Assembly: GCA_023392135.1 (NCBI GenBank)
Contig: JAEVZQ010000062.1
Location: 1-7,140, forward strand
Origin: Pseudomonadota bacterium
Lineage (GTDB): Bacteria > Pseudomonadota > Alphaproteobacteria > Rhizobiales > Hyphomicrobiaceae
DNA length: 7,140 bases
Direction of reading: 5' to 3'
In this document: one piece after another, positions 6,580 to 7,140 of the stretch
Numbering within the stretch: the first letter of the stretch is position 1
Layout of the letters: each line of letters starts with the position of its first letter
The notes under the pieces: model-generated
Databases searched by the model: none
The model's input: only the letters and a program-made list of their open reading frames with translations
What the model was told of the DNA's origin: nothing
Made by a program: the position numbers and the translations under genes

Positions 6580-7140
6580 ATGGCTCAGGGCAACTTCGAC
6601 ATCGGCGATATGGAACGGCGCATGCGCGCTTCGATCGAGGCGCTCAAGCGGGAATTGAGCGGATTGAGATCGGGTCGCGCGAGCGCTAATTTGCTCGACC
6701 CGGTCATGGTCACCGTGTACGGACAGAAGATGTCGCTGAACCAGGTCGGTTCGGTTTCGGTGCCGGAGCCGCGCATGATTGCGGTCCACGTCTGGGACAA
6801 GGCGGCTGTGCCGGCTGTCGATAAGGCGATCCGTGAGGCCAATCTCGGCTTGAATCCCATCGTCGACGGCACCATCCTGCGCCTTCCCGTTCCCCCATTG
6901 ACGCAGGAGCGCCGTCAGGACCTCATAAAGCTGGCGCACAAGTATGCGGAGCAGTGCCGCGTCGCCATTCGCAACGTGCGCCGCGAGGGGATGGAGTTGT
7001 TGAAGAAGCTCGAGAAGGACTCGAAGATGAGCCAGGACGAGCATCGGACCAACTCGACGAAAGTGCAGGAGCTGACAGACAAGCTCATCAAGGTCGTGGA
7101 TCAGATCCTGGCGAACAAGGAAGCTGAGATCAACAAGGTG
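6580..7140 (+). CDS. frr: Ribosome recycling factor Frr (RRF), stop codon beyond right edge
   Basis: RRF acts with EF-G after termination to split the 70S ribosome and release mRNA and tRNA; it is essential in most bacteria. The frame is open for 187 codons to the window end without a stop. The family is about 185-187 aa, so nearly all of the protein is present and the stop should follow closely. Signatures: helix 1 with ALKRELSGLRSGRASANLLDP (21-41); the domain II beta region VTVYGQKMSLNQVGSVSVPEPR (44-65); VWDKAAVPAVDKAIREANLGLNP; LRLPVPPLTQERRQDL (100-115); and the long C-terminal helices with AIRNVRREGMELLKKLEKD (129-147), carrying the conserved arginines of domain I. It has a strong SD. 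It normally sits close behind pyrH; here 265 bp with two stem-loops intervene, so its transcription may be partly independent. Confidence 0.97.
   Translation, partial: MAQGNFDIGDMERRMRASIEALKRELSGLRSGRASANLLDPVMVTVYGQKMSLNQVGSVSVPEPRMIAVHVWDKAAVPAVDKAIREANLGLNPIVDGTILRLPVPPLTQERRQDLIKLAHKYAEQCRVAIRNVRREGMELLKKLEKDSKMSQDEHRTNSTKVQELTDKLIKVVDQILANKEAEINKV

Overview
The window is GC-rich, densely coding bacterial chromosome. Protein sequences and gene order point to an alphaproteobacterium, most likely Hyphomicrobiales (Rhizobiales): RecG and Mfd have the alphaproteobacterial style, and a small SdhE-family gene lies between recG and mfd, an arrangement I recall from that class. The genus cannot be fixed from the sequence alone.

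Layout. On the minus strand from the left edge to 1223 is the N-terminal 407 residues of RecG, cut by the window edge just after the DEQH helicase motif. A 186-bp divergent spacer with one plausible promoter leads into plus-strand sdhE (1410-1676). A 176-bp gap follows, holding an imperfect palindromic repeat (1716-1805) and a small GNRA hairpin directly before the next start codon. Then comes complete mfd (1853-5341), a 241-bp spacer with no recognisable gene, complete pyrH (5583-6314), a 265-bp spacer dominated by two related, mirror-arranged stem-loops (6378-6543), and frr (6580 to the right edge, 187 codons, no stop reached).

Function. RecG (fork regression and recombination) and Mfd (clearing stalled RNA polymerase and recruiting NER) are genome-maintenance translocases with related helicase cores. 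SdhE flavinylates succinate dehydrogenase. PyrH (UMP kinase) and Frr (ribosome recycling factor) are the last two members of the widely conserved rpsB-tsf-pyrH-frr order. Here mfd, not tsf, is upstream of pyrH, so that order is broken.

All five genes belong to well-known families and look intact where visible. I see no new multi-gene system. The most interesting material is non-coding: the twin stem-loop between pyrH and frr, whose two units differ in sequence but keep their pairing by matched changes and carry a mirrored 3-nt bulge; the palindrome before mfd; the hairpin and missing Shine-Dalgarno at the mfd start; and a possible SD-sequestering pairing in the pyrH leader.
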